From contig JAFUTH010000017.1 in NCBI GenBank assembly GCA_017484285.1, positions 78,541 to 142,540 on the forward strand: a DNA stretch of 64,000 nucleotides. The letters are read 5' to 3'. The notes below the pieces were generated by a model. The model had not been told where the DNA came from. It did not search any database and saw only the letters and a program-made list of their open reading frames with translations. The position numbers were made by a program, and so were the translations under genes. This DNA comes from Treponema sp. (GTDB lineage: Bacteria > Spirochaetota > Spirochaetia > Treponematales > Treponemataceae). This document shows positions 18,301-27,033 of this stretch, in pieces (position 1 is the stretch's first letter; every line of letters starts with the position of its first letter).

Positions 18301-21300
18301 CGAAAGTAGATGTCCTTGTTCTTTGAGTCAGACAGATGTATGCCTCTCGGAGCTTGCGTATCAAACACAAGTGAAATATTTGCCGCTGCTGTATTGCCTG
18401 CCTTATCGGTAACGGTGAGGACTGCCGTTGCCCCGCTCGACCACTCCTTCATGTCGAGTGATGCAAAAGCCCATTCAGAGACTTTTTCGGTTTCGGTTCG
18501 AGAGATGACATGTGAGCCACTCGTTTCAGTCACACTGAGCGTCACGCTTGCAATGCCGAGGTTGTCGGTTGCAATGCCGGAGAGCGTAAATACTTGCTTT
18601 TTGTTGTTGACGTAATAGACCGTCGTGTTGTCGGTCGTTTTTTTGTATGAATCGCTGAGCACATAGCTCTGGATAACTGGATTGGTTGGGTCATAGGTGA
18701 TAGAAACAAGCGATACGTCAGTGATATTGCCCGCCTTGTCAACAAAGCGCGCATAGATGTTGCCTGTCTTTGTAACCAAGTCAACCGGAATTGAGACAGC
18801 GAATGAGAATATGCCTGTTTCATTGCCCTCACTATCTGTGAGCGCACTAGGCGTGATGGTCTGAATGTGTGCGTCAGCAATGGTCTCAGCCGTGGCGAGC
18901 GCATCTGAGCTGACTTTTTCATAGGGGCGCACGTAGACTGAGTTGATACCACTGCCCTTTTCTTCGATATGTGCCGTAATATAAATCGCAGCTTTTCCGT
19001 TTGTGTAGTAAGTTGAGTCGATTGCCTGTGCATTTGCCGCAGCCGTGCCGACTTTGACGCTTGTTTCGTCGAGCGTCGGGGCCGCGGTATCAACGACGAT
19101 GCGCATCGTGCCCAAAGAAGAAGGCGCGTTTTTATCGTTGCCTGTATAAGAAGCCGTTTCTGGAACAGCGGTGCTGTTCGTTGAGTATGCGATTCCGTTT
19201 CCAAAGGTGTCTTTTGCAATAATGACAATATTGTATTTGTCTTCTTCGAGACCCGTAAAACTTGCATCCCACGTGTACAAACCGTCACTCTCAGCAGTGC
19301 TCCCCGCGGTGATGATAACCGCACCCGTTTTGACTGTAGTGCCAGTCTCAGGAATAAGGAACACCTTGAGATATTCATTTGTGGTCGCGAAGTTTGCGTC
19401 GGTGACAGTACCCGAGAGCACGAATGCGCTTGAAACATAACCGCTTACGTCAGAGCTGATAGCAACACGGGGCGTGATTGTATCGCATGAAATAGTGGCA
19501 GTTGACTCTGCGCTGCGGTTATTTTTGTCAGTGGCGGTGAATATAACAGTCTGCTCTTCTTCAAGCCCTGCCTCCGTCTCTTGCTGCCAGTTGACAGTGA
19601 CAGCATACTTTTTGCCCGTTTCGGCACCGCTTTCATCAGTGACTGTCTCGCCCTCACCCACAACGACATACTGATTGTTTGAAACAAGCGTGTCGATGTT
19701 CGTATCGACAACTTCGACGTACACGGTGGTTGCCGTATCGGTTGTGGTGAGCGTTGCCTTGTCCGCAACCACGCTGTCATCTTTTGCTGCTTTTATCGTG
19801 ACAACCGGCTTTGTTGCATCGAGCGTGAGCGTTGTTTTTTCGGAATAGATAGCAGTGTTTCCCGCGTTGTCTTTTGCACCGTAGTAGATGTGAACCGTAC
19901 CGTCCGCACAATTATTCGTCTCGGCAAATTCTTTGATGGAGACGGTCGCGTTCCAGTTCTTCTCTCCCTGATTCATCTGAGTCCAGGTAACTGCGTCATA
20001 GTCAGTCGGAACAGTGCCGCTCGTTGAGACAACGTAGCCGAATGTGGCGACACCACTATAGTCATCGGTGACTTCTGCATTAATCGTGAAGTATGTTGAC
20101 TCATCAAGGAATACAGAAGCGTCTGCCGTCGCATTGCTGATAACCGGTGCATTGCCGTCCATCATGAAAGCAAACTTTGTTGCGTTCTGCTGCTCGTATT
20201 TGTCAGTAAGCGTAAACAAGATGGTGTAGCTTTCGCTCACTGGAGAATCGAATGTGATGGTCGCGTTGAACGCCGTGCCACTGTTTGCATAGGTAACGGT
20301 TGCAGGCTGCGTTTCAAGCACTTTGCCGTCTGCGTCGATGAACACGGCAGAGACCGTTGTGCCGTTGTCAAAGCCTTTGCTCGACGGTGAAACGATGCCT
20401 TCGATAGCAAATCCGTTCTTTTTGTATCCCGTTGCCGTCGTGATGTTCAATGAAGGCGCGCCTGAATCCACCGCGATTGCAAAATTGCCAACCACACAGT
20501 TTCCGTAAGGATTTGTGCTGTCATCACTCAATTCAGTCACGGCATAGTCCCGTGCTAGAACTTTTACGAAATAGACGCCCTCGGTCTCAGGGAGAAGGTA
20601 ATTGATTGAAGCAGAAGTTTTTCCTGACAAAACCTTGTAAGGATTCGCTCCATACGCCTCGTTTACATCGCTGTCAGCAAGCAACGCAAAGCCGCTTTCT
20701 TGAGTTGAGTCTTCTTTATATAAGCAGATTTCGTATTCTACGATTGAGTCATCATCAGTGAATGAGAGAGAAAGTTTGTTGTTCGTCGTCGTGCCGAAGA
20801 GGTTCGTTTCGATGTTTATGCCGCTCGCGCTCGTGACGCTTTCGTCTGCGTTTCCGAGCGTGATTTTCGGGCGGTCAGTCTCCTGATAGATGATGAAATT
20901 CTTGCCATCATTGCTGTCTTTTGACGAGTACGTGCCCTTGTTGCCCACCGTGTCGACTGCCGTAACGATGACTTCCGCCTGAATTCGCGCGTCATCGCCC
21001 GCCTCTTTGACGTCACGGAAGAACGCGGTGACAAGGCTGCTCGGGAATTCTTTATTGATTGAGTAAATCTTGCCCAATGAGCCGTCGAGGTCAATCGTCG
21101 TCTCGTTTTCTTTTAGGTATTCCTGCAATTCAGCGAGAATTGAATCGTCACTCGTAAGCTCTTTTTCGAGGTCGGTGCTCGCCCACACATCATAGGTGAC
21201 TTCCTCAAGGTTCTGCTCGTTGATGCTTCCCTTGATGCTCACGCTGCCGTTGATATAGGTGTGCGTGTCTTCATTTCCAAAGTAGTCCGAGCCGGAGACT

Positions 21301-23369
21301 GTCGGTGTAATTGAAGAAATCGTAACTTCTGGTGCCGTCGTGTCGATGTGGACGCTTCGGGTCTCAGTGGTTGCCAATCCCGCGCTGCCCTTTGCTTCGA
21401 CAGCGACCGTGTACATGTACGCAAGAGCCGCCTCTTCCGCCGCGACAGACGCATAGCCCGCGCATGAAGCCGGCGTGAATGTCCATTTGTTCGTTTTGGT
21501 GTCGGCGTCATACGTGCATGAAAGCCCGTCGACCGATGTCCAGCTGTGATTTGAGCTTCCCGTAATGGTGATCGTAATCGGGCTGCCCACCGTGTCGCCC
21601 GTATTTTCGTTGGTGACGGTGAGCGTTGCCGAGAGTGCTTTGAGTGTCATGCCGGAATTGTTTTCGACAGCAGTACCCTCAAAGACGAGCGTTTCTGCCT
21701 TTGAATTTGCGAAGTATGCGAGGCTCGCCGGAGAAGTGAATGTGACTGACGGCGGAACTGCCGAGATTGAGCCGATAAAGCCGTAGAGCGTACTCTGAGA
21801 GAACACGACGTCATCCTTGTCTTTACCCGTGACGATGACTGAATAGTAGGCATCCGCTTCGATGAAATTCTCGCCCGGAATCTGTGTGCTCACGGTGACC
21901 GTAGTGGCGCTCGGGTCGGTGTTGTCGGCATTGTTGCAGATGAGCGTCCAGCCATGCACTTCGTCAAATGCGCTCGTATCGAACGAGTCGTTTTCTTCCT
22001 GTTCTGCTTCAAGCGCCTTGACCGCCGAAACGAGCGCATCGATGTCAGTTGCAAGGCCCGCTTTTGTGAGAAGTTCGGTATCAGAACCGCCGATTTTTTT
22101 AATCCATACTTTGATAGAAGACGGAATGATGTTTACCTGGTCGAGACCCGCGCTCGCAACGACGGTAAGCGGCTGCTCGCCCATCGCCTTGTTTGCCGAG
22201 GCGAGAATTTCAGTGCCATCGTCGTTGTATGCAATCTGGAAGCTTGAGATGCTGTATGTGGGATCTGCGTTCGGGTTGAGGGAGAATGAAAGCGAATTAT
22301 TTGACGCGCTGCTCGTGTCGCGTGCAAGTTCTTTGAGCGCGACGCGGACTTCTTCAACCGTGGGAGACGTGACGCCCTTGCCCGAGATGTCAGAATCAGC
22401 GGCGCTTCCGTTGAGAATAGCGCGGAAATCATTTGCCGTAAGCCCCGCGCCCTTTTTGGTGCTCATGTAGTCATCGTAAATATCATCATAGAGATAGACC
22501 ACCGATGTTTCGTTTCCGCCGGCAACACCGCCATCTCCCGGAACAAGGTAGGTCTTCGCTGAGTCGGCAATCGTAATCGTACATGAATAGACTTTGTTGC
22601 CCGTTGCGTCGGCGGTGCCGTAATTGTAAATCTCGTTGTAGCGCGTGTTTGCCGTTGACTCATCATCCTCGCTGATATAGCGCGCAATGGTGACGCTCGT
22701 GCCGCCCGTAGTTGAAATTTCTTCTTCGGTGTATGGCTCGTTGTTCAAGAGCTCGCCGTTTTCGTCGTACACCAAGATGTCCATTTTTTCGATTGAGTGG
22801 TCATCGGCAATCGTACCCTCGACGGTGAACAGCGAGCCGTATTTTGAGAGCGAGCCCGTTGAGCCGTATGATGAGCGGATTACGCCCGGCTTTGTGATAA
22901 CAAAAACCGGAGCAGTATTGTCGATGTCAAACTGGCGAGAGTTTTCGCCCGAAGAATGCCCCGCGTTGTCATACGCGATAACAGAAAGCTGGTATTTACC
23001 GTCGGGTAACTGCCAGCCGTTCGTGTATGCGGCGTTTGTGCTATCGTATGCGTTCAACTTGACCTGCCAAGTGAGCGAGTCTTTGATGTCGGCATAGAAC
23101 GGCCCGTATTTCATTTTTGTGTCGAGATTTTCGACCGTTACTTGGACTTTGGTGACTGCCTTGTCGTCAGAGCATGTCCCGTAAAAAATGAATTCGCCCT
23201 TGATGGTCGCCGCGGCAGACGGATACTCAATAGAAAGTTTTGGAGCTTCTGTATCAACTGATGAGCCTAAGCCTGCGTTATCGCCACACGATGCGAACAC
23301 AGCAAGCGCACAAAGAGAGAGAAACGTTTTAGAAACACAAAAGAGTTGACTGAAGATACGGTTTTTCAT
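12372..23369 (-). CDS. Giant Ig-like-repeat surface lipoprotein, ended early by a frameshift
   Basis: 3665 codons from the ATG at 23369, which has AAGGTG upstream and starts a signal peptide with lipobox FASC (KNRIFSQLFCVSK...ALAVFASCGDN). An in-frame start at 23429 is further upstream but lies before the promoter-like TATAAT. The rest is a long array of bacterial Ig-like units with the recurrent phrases DTEAP or DTTAP, SGTVTD, VTDKAGNTA and DNAGN, typical of very large adhesin-like proteins. No enzyme motif is seen; one would expect an extracellular, outer-membrane-anchored filament used in adhesion or matrix. The frame stops at 12372 after VLIWKR, where a one-base insertion removes the last 430 or so residues (see the entry at 11081). 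The total intact length would be about 4,095 aa. Confidence 0.8.
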   Translation of the reverse strand: MKNRIFSQLFCVSKTFLSLCALAVFASCGDNAGLGSSVDTEAPKLSIEYPSAAATIKGEFIFYGTCSDDKAVTKVQVTVENLDTKMKYGPFYADIKDSLTWQVKLNAYDSTNAAYTNGWQLPDGKYQLSVIAYDNAGHSSGENSRQFDIDNTAPVFVITKPGVIRSSYGSTGSLSKYGSLFTVEGTIADDHSIEKMDILVYDENGELLNNEPYTEEEISTTGGTSVTIARYISEDDESTANTRYNEIYNYGTADATGNKVYSCTITIADSAKTYLVPGDGGVAGGNETSVVYLYDDIYDDYMSTKKGAGLTANDFRAILNGSAADSDISGKGVTSPTVEEVRVALKELARDTSSASNNSLSFSLNPNADPTYSISSFQIAYNDDGTEILASANKAMGEQPLTVVASAGLDQVNIIPSSIKVWIKKIGGSDTELLTKAGLATDIDALVSAVKALEAEQEENDSFDTSAFDEVHGWTLICNNADNTDPSATTVTVSTQIPGENFIEADAYYSVIVTGKDKDDVVFSQSTLYGFIGSISAVPPSVTFTSPASLAYFANSKAETLVFEGTAVENNSGMTLKALSATLTVTNENTGDTVGSPITITITGSSNHSWTSVDGLSCTYDADTKTNKWTFTPASCAGYASVAAEEAALAYMYTVAVEAKGSAGLATTETRSVHIDTTAPEVTISSITPTVSGSDYFGNEDTHTYINGSVSIKGSINEQNLEEVTYDVWASTDLEKELTSDDSILAELQEYLKENETTIDLDGSLGKIYSINKEFPSSLVTAFFRDVKEAGDDARIQAEVIVTAVDTVGNKGTYSSKDSNDGKNFIIYQETDRPKITLGNADESVTSASGINIETNLFGTTTNNKLSLSFTDDDSIVEYEICLYKEDSTQESGFALLADSDVNEAYGANPYKVLSGKTSASINYLLPETEGVYFVKVLARDYAVTELSDDSTNPYGNCVVGNFAIAVDSGAPSLNITTATGYKKNGFAIEGIVSPSSKGFDNGTTVSAVFIDADGKVLETQPATVTYANSGTAFNATITFDSPVSESYTILFTLTDKYEQQNATKFAFMMDGNAPVISNATADASVFLDESTYFTINAEVTDDYSGVATFGYVVSTSGTVPTDYDAVTWTQMNQGEKNWNATVSIKEFAETNNCADGTVHIYYGAKDNAGNTAIYSEKTTLTLDATKPVVTIKAAKDDSVVADKATLTTTDTATTVYVEVVDTNIDTLVSNNQYVVVGEGETVTDESGAETGKKYAVTVNWQQETEAGLEEEQTVIFTATDKNNRSAESTATISCDTITPRVAISSDVSGYVSSAFVLSGTVTDANFATTNEYLKVFLIPETGTTVKTGAVIITAGSTAESDGLYTWDASFTGLEEDKYNIVIIAKDTFGNGIAYSTNSTAVPETASYTGNDKNAPSSLGTMRIVVDTAAPTLDETSVKVGTAAANAQAIDSTYYTNGKAAIYITAHIEEKGSGINSVYVRPYEKVSSDALATAETIADAHIQTITPSALTDSEGNETGIFSFAVSIPVDLVTKTGNIYARFVDKAGNITDVSLVSITYDPTNPVIQSYVLSDSYKKTTDNTTVYYVNNKKQVFTLSGIATDNLGIASVTLSVTETSGSHVISRTETEKVSEWAFASLDMKEWSSGATAVLTVTDKAGNTAAANISLVFDTQAPRGIHLSDSKNKDIYFRVGTNDNDDIDSNSTNPKWDNDLDKNVGGKYSAGTYGNASTITIRGNFADDSGSGVKMIYYKVYTEELATDKTSDDIITEVMSSPTGYFAPLATVEKKRVFYTDTTNTNGTLGGFIAPDSQDVINGKYYVTVESTFDTVLSGFTEGSNYLVLVAEDNVGNTALDSVTVAETDENGSETEVLYRSASINVDTQVPTIISNATAIQYTNAESNRSFSGTATDADAGVRTIVVTINDKKITTTESAYGKITITSANDSSDKNKKNWELTINSAAVFDASDTTGNFTVYAEVTDNAGSGNSQIVSIGTLALDKILPTVTLTAPTDADSSEKAAGTQVNGVISLSGTVSDSNVLPNDSVIGIEYATPTENNTVDNDTWTSIPTDSTTYEITGNYSFTVKGFDTTALPDGSYYLRAVAKDIAGNKGYSEPVLVIVAQDSDRPVVQITNLANVAKDNESPSYILKFGTNAQISGTIKDDDATATAVVDTFIVSDSPFTVADDGTVSGKTGDFTEYKPTSGEWTFEPETTTDGSHKIYFYVKDNTGKVFYTGNATYITESSTSTALARPYFQFKTDTKTDNDVCVVYRSDSDSPTIVSVKAKVYKDAKGTEEDTLHDAAGEEISDGVNLSSIVFGGTTRRYVRFILKAYDANGIDRMQFVLTGIDSTDNTLEKKVTLSTDETTDEESWSSKYGILGTTEASPAPWTTNVVDVSQFATGSISCTAYAYDTSDLMGNTTPSFSVDQTGPTITISNPKSTEEVTGTITLNGSAIDNGGSSTASTKWLIPNETQRTSDDITLIESATWLDKGFADDASASQYKFLIADDVIKDYDNNTYATAISDDGIYTLPVYILSVDELGNAAIGKHSILHNPEGDRPRTTISYPDSTGTATGGVILGGTIRVTGSSEIPIGEASVSAVYLQIGSVADDGTVAWNSSKVSSAVSKNTSGVNEGGYGYAVYDKDSAQTDLGFDSALTFTSDSAANEWWGVKANKTTSWNLSINTSGEMDPASGSVNKIAIRACAINSNGKVGAWSQIYYINVDATAPTQKATLRQYSTEISPSNDADSSTASSTASALRVYEDGMYLKGDWYLTVQLYDESKLESYTVKKGSTQLTAGTDYFASTITTGDDGNSKTQYLFIPVDKSSDSVSYTVTVTDTTDSGGHTVTTTYNLNIDNDAPTINKIYNGSDSETSESLSNDFSVVDSNYKFILGGKVSEPGSGFERAVFYYVREGNSYKRQAVLDPLITSGTEDSKAYLYGSKTENEVKVDDTSRAILTKRPFTQGTNTYTLWALAVTGKMETDGYTFTADSSLSDNKHIRKGGLIEIGGVLRKIDSIDGTTITFDTSTGVTEQTETTAYFPYAQVVDNTGSENSSSDSANPFTFTSGDDGDLMPESVSGSKSTGFTWDASIHSTNMPDGPAKLVVLVFDKAGNVSGTEYSVKIENNAPRLAKVWLGTDLNSSDTWTENEFVGYNLYDANDKDIKTTEVKAAQEIATANYGSSFIIKNKLAVVAELVGGNGDIMMVYGKDASGTTPITSSSGTAGTENSSITSLVEDGKLGKVTYNKIDNTATDLYGYTLANTALVASVAETNDGAGKGGSFTFWDSTEETTQGSTSQKCVLYVNDFTIDLVDSVPPKVVVNPFYWASADENSLYDNKSANGHIELEKDWQNATGYNSSATSGEYDGDPKVSGKITFTGTAYDDHALESLAFTLNAKDGAALTGFANITMATYSPASGWNATSGSSSTGSYEWTISEDASGSEKTIGHYDDTYYFAQKGHKVYWTVSIDTAQIPNVAETDISLVVTAYDGNKYSTASTVSAPDTTGGAYTVTDGTTHSPSYQMDVVPYITDISSGDLDSGTKKYLRRSASGAFVASIDDTTNEKITVKGFNLTGGTVYLGTTSKTTVADGSNLTVLKSLLTKSGSIKVVNNTIESLNNSNSDEADYNKESSTFAPNHVDKRYIYMWDTTTTNYSGSEAVMKPVLIWKR

Positions 23370-23411
23370 AAAGCACACCTTTTCCATTGTGATGATAGAA
23401 ACTCTAGGGTA

Positions 23412-23417
23412 ATTATA
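23412..23417 (-). promoter_or_regulatory. Candidate -10 box (TATAAT) of the giant gene
   Basis: A perfect TATAAT on the minus strand lies 42 bases before the chosen ATG at 23369; the -35 region (AGCTTT, 17 bases upstream) is poor. Confidence 0.45.
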
Positions 23418-23543
23418 CATGAAGGTCATAAAAAAGCTATAATTCTCTTATTTTTTTTCTTAAAAAAACGCAACAAGCGAAAATCGTGCTAAATATCACA
23501 AAAAAAATCCATGCGAAGCACACAATCCCGCCCTACACTTACA

Positions 23544-23559
23544 CTGTAAGCAGTTGCAG
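23544..23559. promoter_or_regulatory. LacI-type operator (CTGTAAGCAGTTGCAG)
   Basis: An imperfect palindrome preceded by ACA, 31 bases before the symporter start, directly after a TACACT that may be the -10 box. It closely resembles the site at 28347-28362 upstream of uxuA (consensus CTGTAAnCnGTTnCAG). Confidence 0.6.
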
Positions 23560-23590
23560 AAAATGCAACGAGCGATAAAGGGGGCTTTTT

Positions 23591-24979
23591 ATGGCAAACG
23601 AAACGACGACGGCTGAGGTAAAACCCTTCGGCTTAAAAGACAAAATCGGCTACATGTTCGGTGACTGTGGCAATGACTTCACGTTCATCTTGTGCGCGAT
23701 GTTCCTGATGAAATTCTACACGGACGTCATGGGCGTGTCCGCCGCAATCGTCGGTCTTATGATGATGGCTGCGAAATTCGTGGACGCGGTGACCGACGTG
23801 CTCATGGGGCAAATCTGCGACCGCAGCCCGGTCACAAAGAAAGGCAAGTTCCTTCCGTGGATTCGCCGCGTGATGGGGCCTGTCGTGCTCGCAAGCGTGC
23901 TCATGTACGCGGTGTGGTTCAAGAACATGCCGATGGGCTTCAAGGTCTTCTGGATGTTCCTCACCTACCTGCTCTACGGCTCAATCTGCTACACGGGCAT
24001 CAATATTCCGTACGGCTCAATGGCGTCAGCAATCTCCCCGAACCCGAAAGACCGCACTTCTCTCTCGACCTTCCGCTCAATCGGCGCGACTTGTGCCGCG
24101 ATGAGTTTGGGCGTCGGCGTACCGATGGTCGTCTTCTATAAGAATGAGGCGGGACAGATGGCATTCTCGGGCGAGCGCATGTTCCTCGTCGCAATCGTCT
24201 GCTCGATTCTCGCGCTCATTGCCTACAGCCTCTGCTATGCGCTCACGACCGAGCGCGTGAAGATGCAGCAGGTCACCACGAAATTCTCGTTCGCGGGCTT
24301 CGCAAAGACAATTCTTTCAAGCCGCTCGCTTCTCGGCATCATCGTCTCGGCGCTCGTGCTCATTCTGGTGCAGATGACCTTGCAGGGAATGAACAACTAC
24401 ATCTTCCCGAACTACTTCGGAAGCCGCTCCGCGCTCTCGCTCGCGTCGTTCCTTTCAAGCGGCGTGCTCTTGCTGCTCTCTACGTTCATCGGAAAAATCG
24501 CCGCCGCTATCGGTAAAAAGGAAGTGTCTATTGTCGGCGCTATTATCGGTGCACTCGCCATGTTCGCGGCATATATTGTCCACACGCACAGCATCGTTGT
24601 CTGGCTCGTCTTCTACTGCATCGGCTATGTCGGTCTTGCCTGCTTCAACCTGCTCTGCTGGGCGATGATTACCGACGTGATTGACGACACGGAAATCAAA
24701 AACGGCGTGCGCAACGACGGCTCGATTTACGCGGTCTATTCGTTCGCCCGAAAGCTCGGTCAGGCGGTCTCTTCCGGTCTCACGGGCTTCCTCTTGAGCC
24801 TTGTCGGCTACACAAAAGAAACGGCGTTTGACCCAGCTGTCACCGACGGCATCTACAATGTCGCAAGCCTGTCGCCCGCAATCACGTTCGCCGTGCTTGC
24901 CGTGGTGCTCGCACTCTGCTACCCGCTCGGAAAGAAGCGCGTGCTTGAGAATACCGCAAAACTGCATGGCGCAGAGTAA
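23591..24979 (+). CDS. GPH-family sugar:cation symporter, probably for glucuronides
   Basis: 462 aa with 12 predicted hydrophobic segments. The start GLKDKIGYMFGDCGNDFTF and the loop MGQICDRSPVTKKGKFLPWI, with the later ALTTERVK, are hallmarks of the glycoside-pentoside-hexuronide (MelB/UidB/XynP) family, which moves sugars with Na+ or H+ across the inner membrane. The MFS-like DR...GKF/RP signature is present. GGGGGC precedes the ATG. The next gene, 18 bases on, is a beta-glucuronidase, so the likely substrate is a glucuronide, imported intact and cleaved inside. The LacI-type operator at 23544 should control the unit. Confidence 0.85.
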   Translation: MANETTTAEVKPFGLKDKIGYMFGDCGNDFTFILCAMFLMKFYTDVMGVSAAIVGLMMMAAKFVDAVTDVLMGQICDRSPVTKKGKFLPWIRRVMGPVVLASVLMYAVWFKNMPMGFKVFWMFLTYLLYGSICYTGINIPYGSMASAISPNPKDRTSLSTFRSIGATCAAMSLGVGVPMVVFYKNEAGQMAFSGERMFLVAIVCSILALIAYSLCYALTTERVKMQQVTTKFSFAGFAKTILSSRSLLGIIVSALVLILVQMTLQGMNNYIFPNYFGSRSALSLASFLSSGVLLLLSTFIGKIAAAIGKKEVSIVGAIIGALAMFAAYIVHTHSIVVWLVFYCIGYVGLACFNLLCWAMITDVIDDTEIKNGVRNDGSIYAVYSFARKLGQAVSSGLTGFLLSLVGYTKETAFDPAVTDGIYNVASLSPAITFAVLAVVLALCYPLGKKRVLENTAKLHGAE

Positions 24980-24997
24980 CAAAACGAGAGGTGAATT

Positions 24998-26821
24998 ATG
25001 TTGTATCCGATTCTGACATCTTCGCGCCTGCTCTCTGATTTGAGCGGCGTCTGGAACTTTAAGCTTGATAAAAACGGCATGGGCTTTACCGAGGACTGGG
25101 CGCGCCGCCCGCTCGAAGGAAGCCGCACGATGGCAGTGCCCGCTTCTTTCAACGATTTGATTGACGAGGCGGACGTGCGCGACCACTGGGGCTGGGTTTT
25201 CTATCAGCGCACCTTTGCCGTGCCCGCGTTCGTGCGGAAGACACAGCGCGTGGTGCTGCGGTGCGACGCGGTGACGCACTATGCGAAAGTCTTCGTGAAC
25301 GGCGCGCTCGTCACCGAGCACAAGGGCGGCTTTCTGCCGTTCGAGGTCGAGCTGAACGACGCGCTCACCGACGGCGAGAACCTGCTTACGATTGCCGTGA
25401 ACAACGAGATTGACTACACGACGCTCCCGGTCGGGCGCGAGGGCGGCATGTTCAGCGGGCGGGGAGAACCGAGCACACACAACGAGCCGAACTTCGACTT
25501 TTTCAACTATGCGGGCATCAACCGCCCCGTGCGCATCTACACCACGCCGCGCGCCTACATCAAGGACATCGTGCTTTCAAACGAGGTCGCCTGGAATGCC
25601 GACGGAAGCGCGAAGGGCGCGACCGTGCGCTACCGCGTGGAGACGGCAGGCGAAGCAAGCGACGCAAAATGCAGCGTCTGCTTAAAAGACGCAACCGGCG
25701 CGGTCGTGGCGGAAAGCCGGGGAGACGAGGGCGAGCTTTCGGTCTCCAGCGTGCACCTCTGGCAGCCGCTTGCCGCCTACCTTTATGAGGTGTGCGTCAC
25801 CTACGGCGAGGACGTCTACACGCTCCCCTACGGCATCCGCACGGTGGAAGTGTGCGGAACTCAGTTCCTCATCAACAACCGCCCCTTCTACTTCAAGGGC
25901 TACGGAAAGCACGAGGACACCTTCCCGACGGGGCGCGGCATCAACATTCCGATGAACACGAAGGACATCTCGCTCATGAAGTGGCAGGGCGCGAACAGCT
26001 TCCGCACGAGCCACTACCCGTACAGCGAGGAGATGATGCGCCAGTGCGACGCCGAGGGCATCGTCGTGATTGACGAGACGCCCGCCGTCGGTCTGAACTT
26101 CGCGTTCGGCGGAGGCGCGGCATTCGGCGTAAAGGCGGCTGACACCTACGACAAAGAGAAAGGCTTGCAGACGCAGGAGCACCACGCCGACGTCATCCGC
26201 GACTGGATAGCCCGCGACAAAAACTACGCATGCGTGGTCATGTGGAGCATCGCGAACGAGCCTGACAGCTACGCGCCCGGCGCCTATGAATACTTTGCGC
26301 CGCTCTACGCGCTTGCCCGCAGCCTCGACGTGCAGAAACGCCCGTGCACGCTTGCGAGTGTCGCCGTCGGCGGAAAGCCCGAGGACGACGTTTCCTTGAA
26401 ACTCAGCGACGTCATCTGCCTGAACCGCTACTACGGCTGGTATTTCGGCGGCCCGGACTTGCAGATTGCCGAAGAAATGCTCAGAAAAGAGCTTGATTTC
26501 TGGAAGACGACCGGAAAGCCGGTCATGTTCACCGAGTACGGCGCGGACACCGTGGCGGGCTTCCACGACACCGTACCCCAGCTCTACACCGAGGAATATC
26601 AGGTGGAATTCTACAAGGTGAACAACAAGGTCTTCGATGAGTGCAGTTTCGTCGTGGGCGAGCAAGTCTGGAACTTCGCTGACTTCGCGACGAGCCAGAG
26701 CATGATGCGCGTGAACGGCAACAAAAAGGGCATCTTCACCCGCGACCGAAAGCCGAAGATGGTGGCGCACTACTTCAAAGAGCGCTGGCACGCAATCCCG
26801 GACTTTGAGTACAAGAAATAA
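24998..26821 (+). CDS. uidA: Beta-glucuronidase (GH2)
   Basis: 607 aa, close to E. coli UidA (603). It cleaves beta-D-glucuronides to free glucuronate. The GH2 sugar-binding domain is at about 10-180 (DHWGWVFYQRTF), the Ig-like domain at about 180-285, and the TIM barrel follows. The acid/base is Glu421 in WSIANEPDS, the nucleophile Glu513 in MFTEYGADT. The uronate-recognising stretch NGNKKGIFTRDRKPK (N-x-K motif) and NRYYGWY are conserved, which separates it from beta-galactosidases. No signal peptide is seen, so it works in the cytosol on substrate brought by the upstream symporter. GAGGTG lies before the ATG. Confidence 0.95.
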   Translation: MLYPILTSSRLLSDLSGVWNFKLDKNGMGFTEDWARRPLEGSRTMAVPASFNDLIDEADVRDHWGWVFYQRTFAVPAFVRKTQRVVLRCDAVTHYAKVFVNGALVTEHKGGFLPFEVELNDALTDGENLLTIAVNNEIDYTTLPVGREGGMFSGRGEPSTHNEPNFDFFNYAGINRPVRIYTTPRAYIKDIVLSNEVAWNADGSAKGATVRYRVETAGEASDAKCSVCLKDATGAVVAESRGDEGELSVSSVHLWQPLAAYLYEVCVTYGEDVYTLPYGIRTVEVCGTQFLINNRPFYFKGYGKHEDTFPTGRGINIPMNTKDISLMKWQGANSFRTSHYPYSEEMMRQCDAEGIVVIDETPAVGLNFAFGGGAAFGVKAADTYDKEKGLQTQEHHADVIRDWIARDKNYACVVMWSIANEPDSYAPGAYEYFAPLYALARSLDVQKRPCTLASVAVGGKPEDDVSLKLSDVICLNRYYGWYFGGPDLQIAEEMLRKELDFWKTTGKPVMFTEYGADTVAGFHDTVPQLYTEEYQVEFYKVNNKVFDECSFVVGEQVWNFADFATSQSMMRVNGNKKGIFTRDRKPKMVAHYFKERWHAIPDFEYKK

Positions 26822-26833
26822 AAGGAGACTATC

Positions 26834-27019
26834 ATGAAAAAAATCGCACGATACGTACTGACTGCTTCTGCGCTTATTGCAGGGGGAACAGCGTTCGCGC
26901 TCGACGTTGACGCGCACTTAAATCTTGAGGGCAACCTTGCCAACGGCGGCAAAGGCACGAGCACGGGCGTAAGCGACATTGGCTGGCGCATTCCGTTCGG
27001 AATCGACATCAAGCTCTAG
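26834..27019 (+). CDS. Tiny secreted protein, probably an internally deleted outer-membrane protein
   Basis: 61 aa with a good ribosome site (AAAGGAG) and signal peptide (MKKIARYVLTASALIAGGTAFA). The mature part begins LDVDAHLNLEGNL, the style of the first strand of Treponema outer-membrane proteins, then after only about 15 residues ends GWRIPFGIDIKL, which resembles a C-terminal beta-signal strand. The join suggests that the middle of a full-length barrel gene has been lost in frame. It sits 12 bases after uidA, where an outer-membrane channel for glucuronides would be expected. A genuine short peptide is the alternative. Confidence 0.5.
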   Translation: MKKIARYVLTASALIAGGTAFALDVDAHLNLEGNLANGGKGTSTGVSDIGWRIPFGIDIKL

Positions 27020-27033
27020 CAACTTCGAGAAAC

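Noticed and set aside
12541..22470. Several plus-strand frames of 60-200 codons within the giant gene
   Set aside because: Antisense to repetitive Ig-like coding DNA, with low-complexity products and no ribosome sites.
24455..25480. 341-codon minus-strand frame over the symporter and uidA
   Set aside because: Antisense shadow of two well-identified genes, no protein motifs, no ribosome site.
25682..26917. Long open frame (411 codons) on the minus strand
   Set aside because: It is the exact antisense of the beta-glucuronidase gene, whose catalytic motifs are intact; high GC and codon use keep the opposite frame open.
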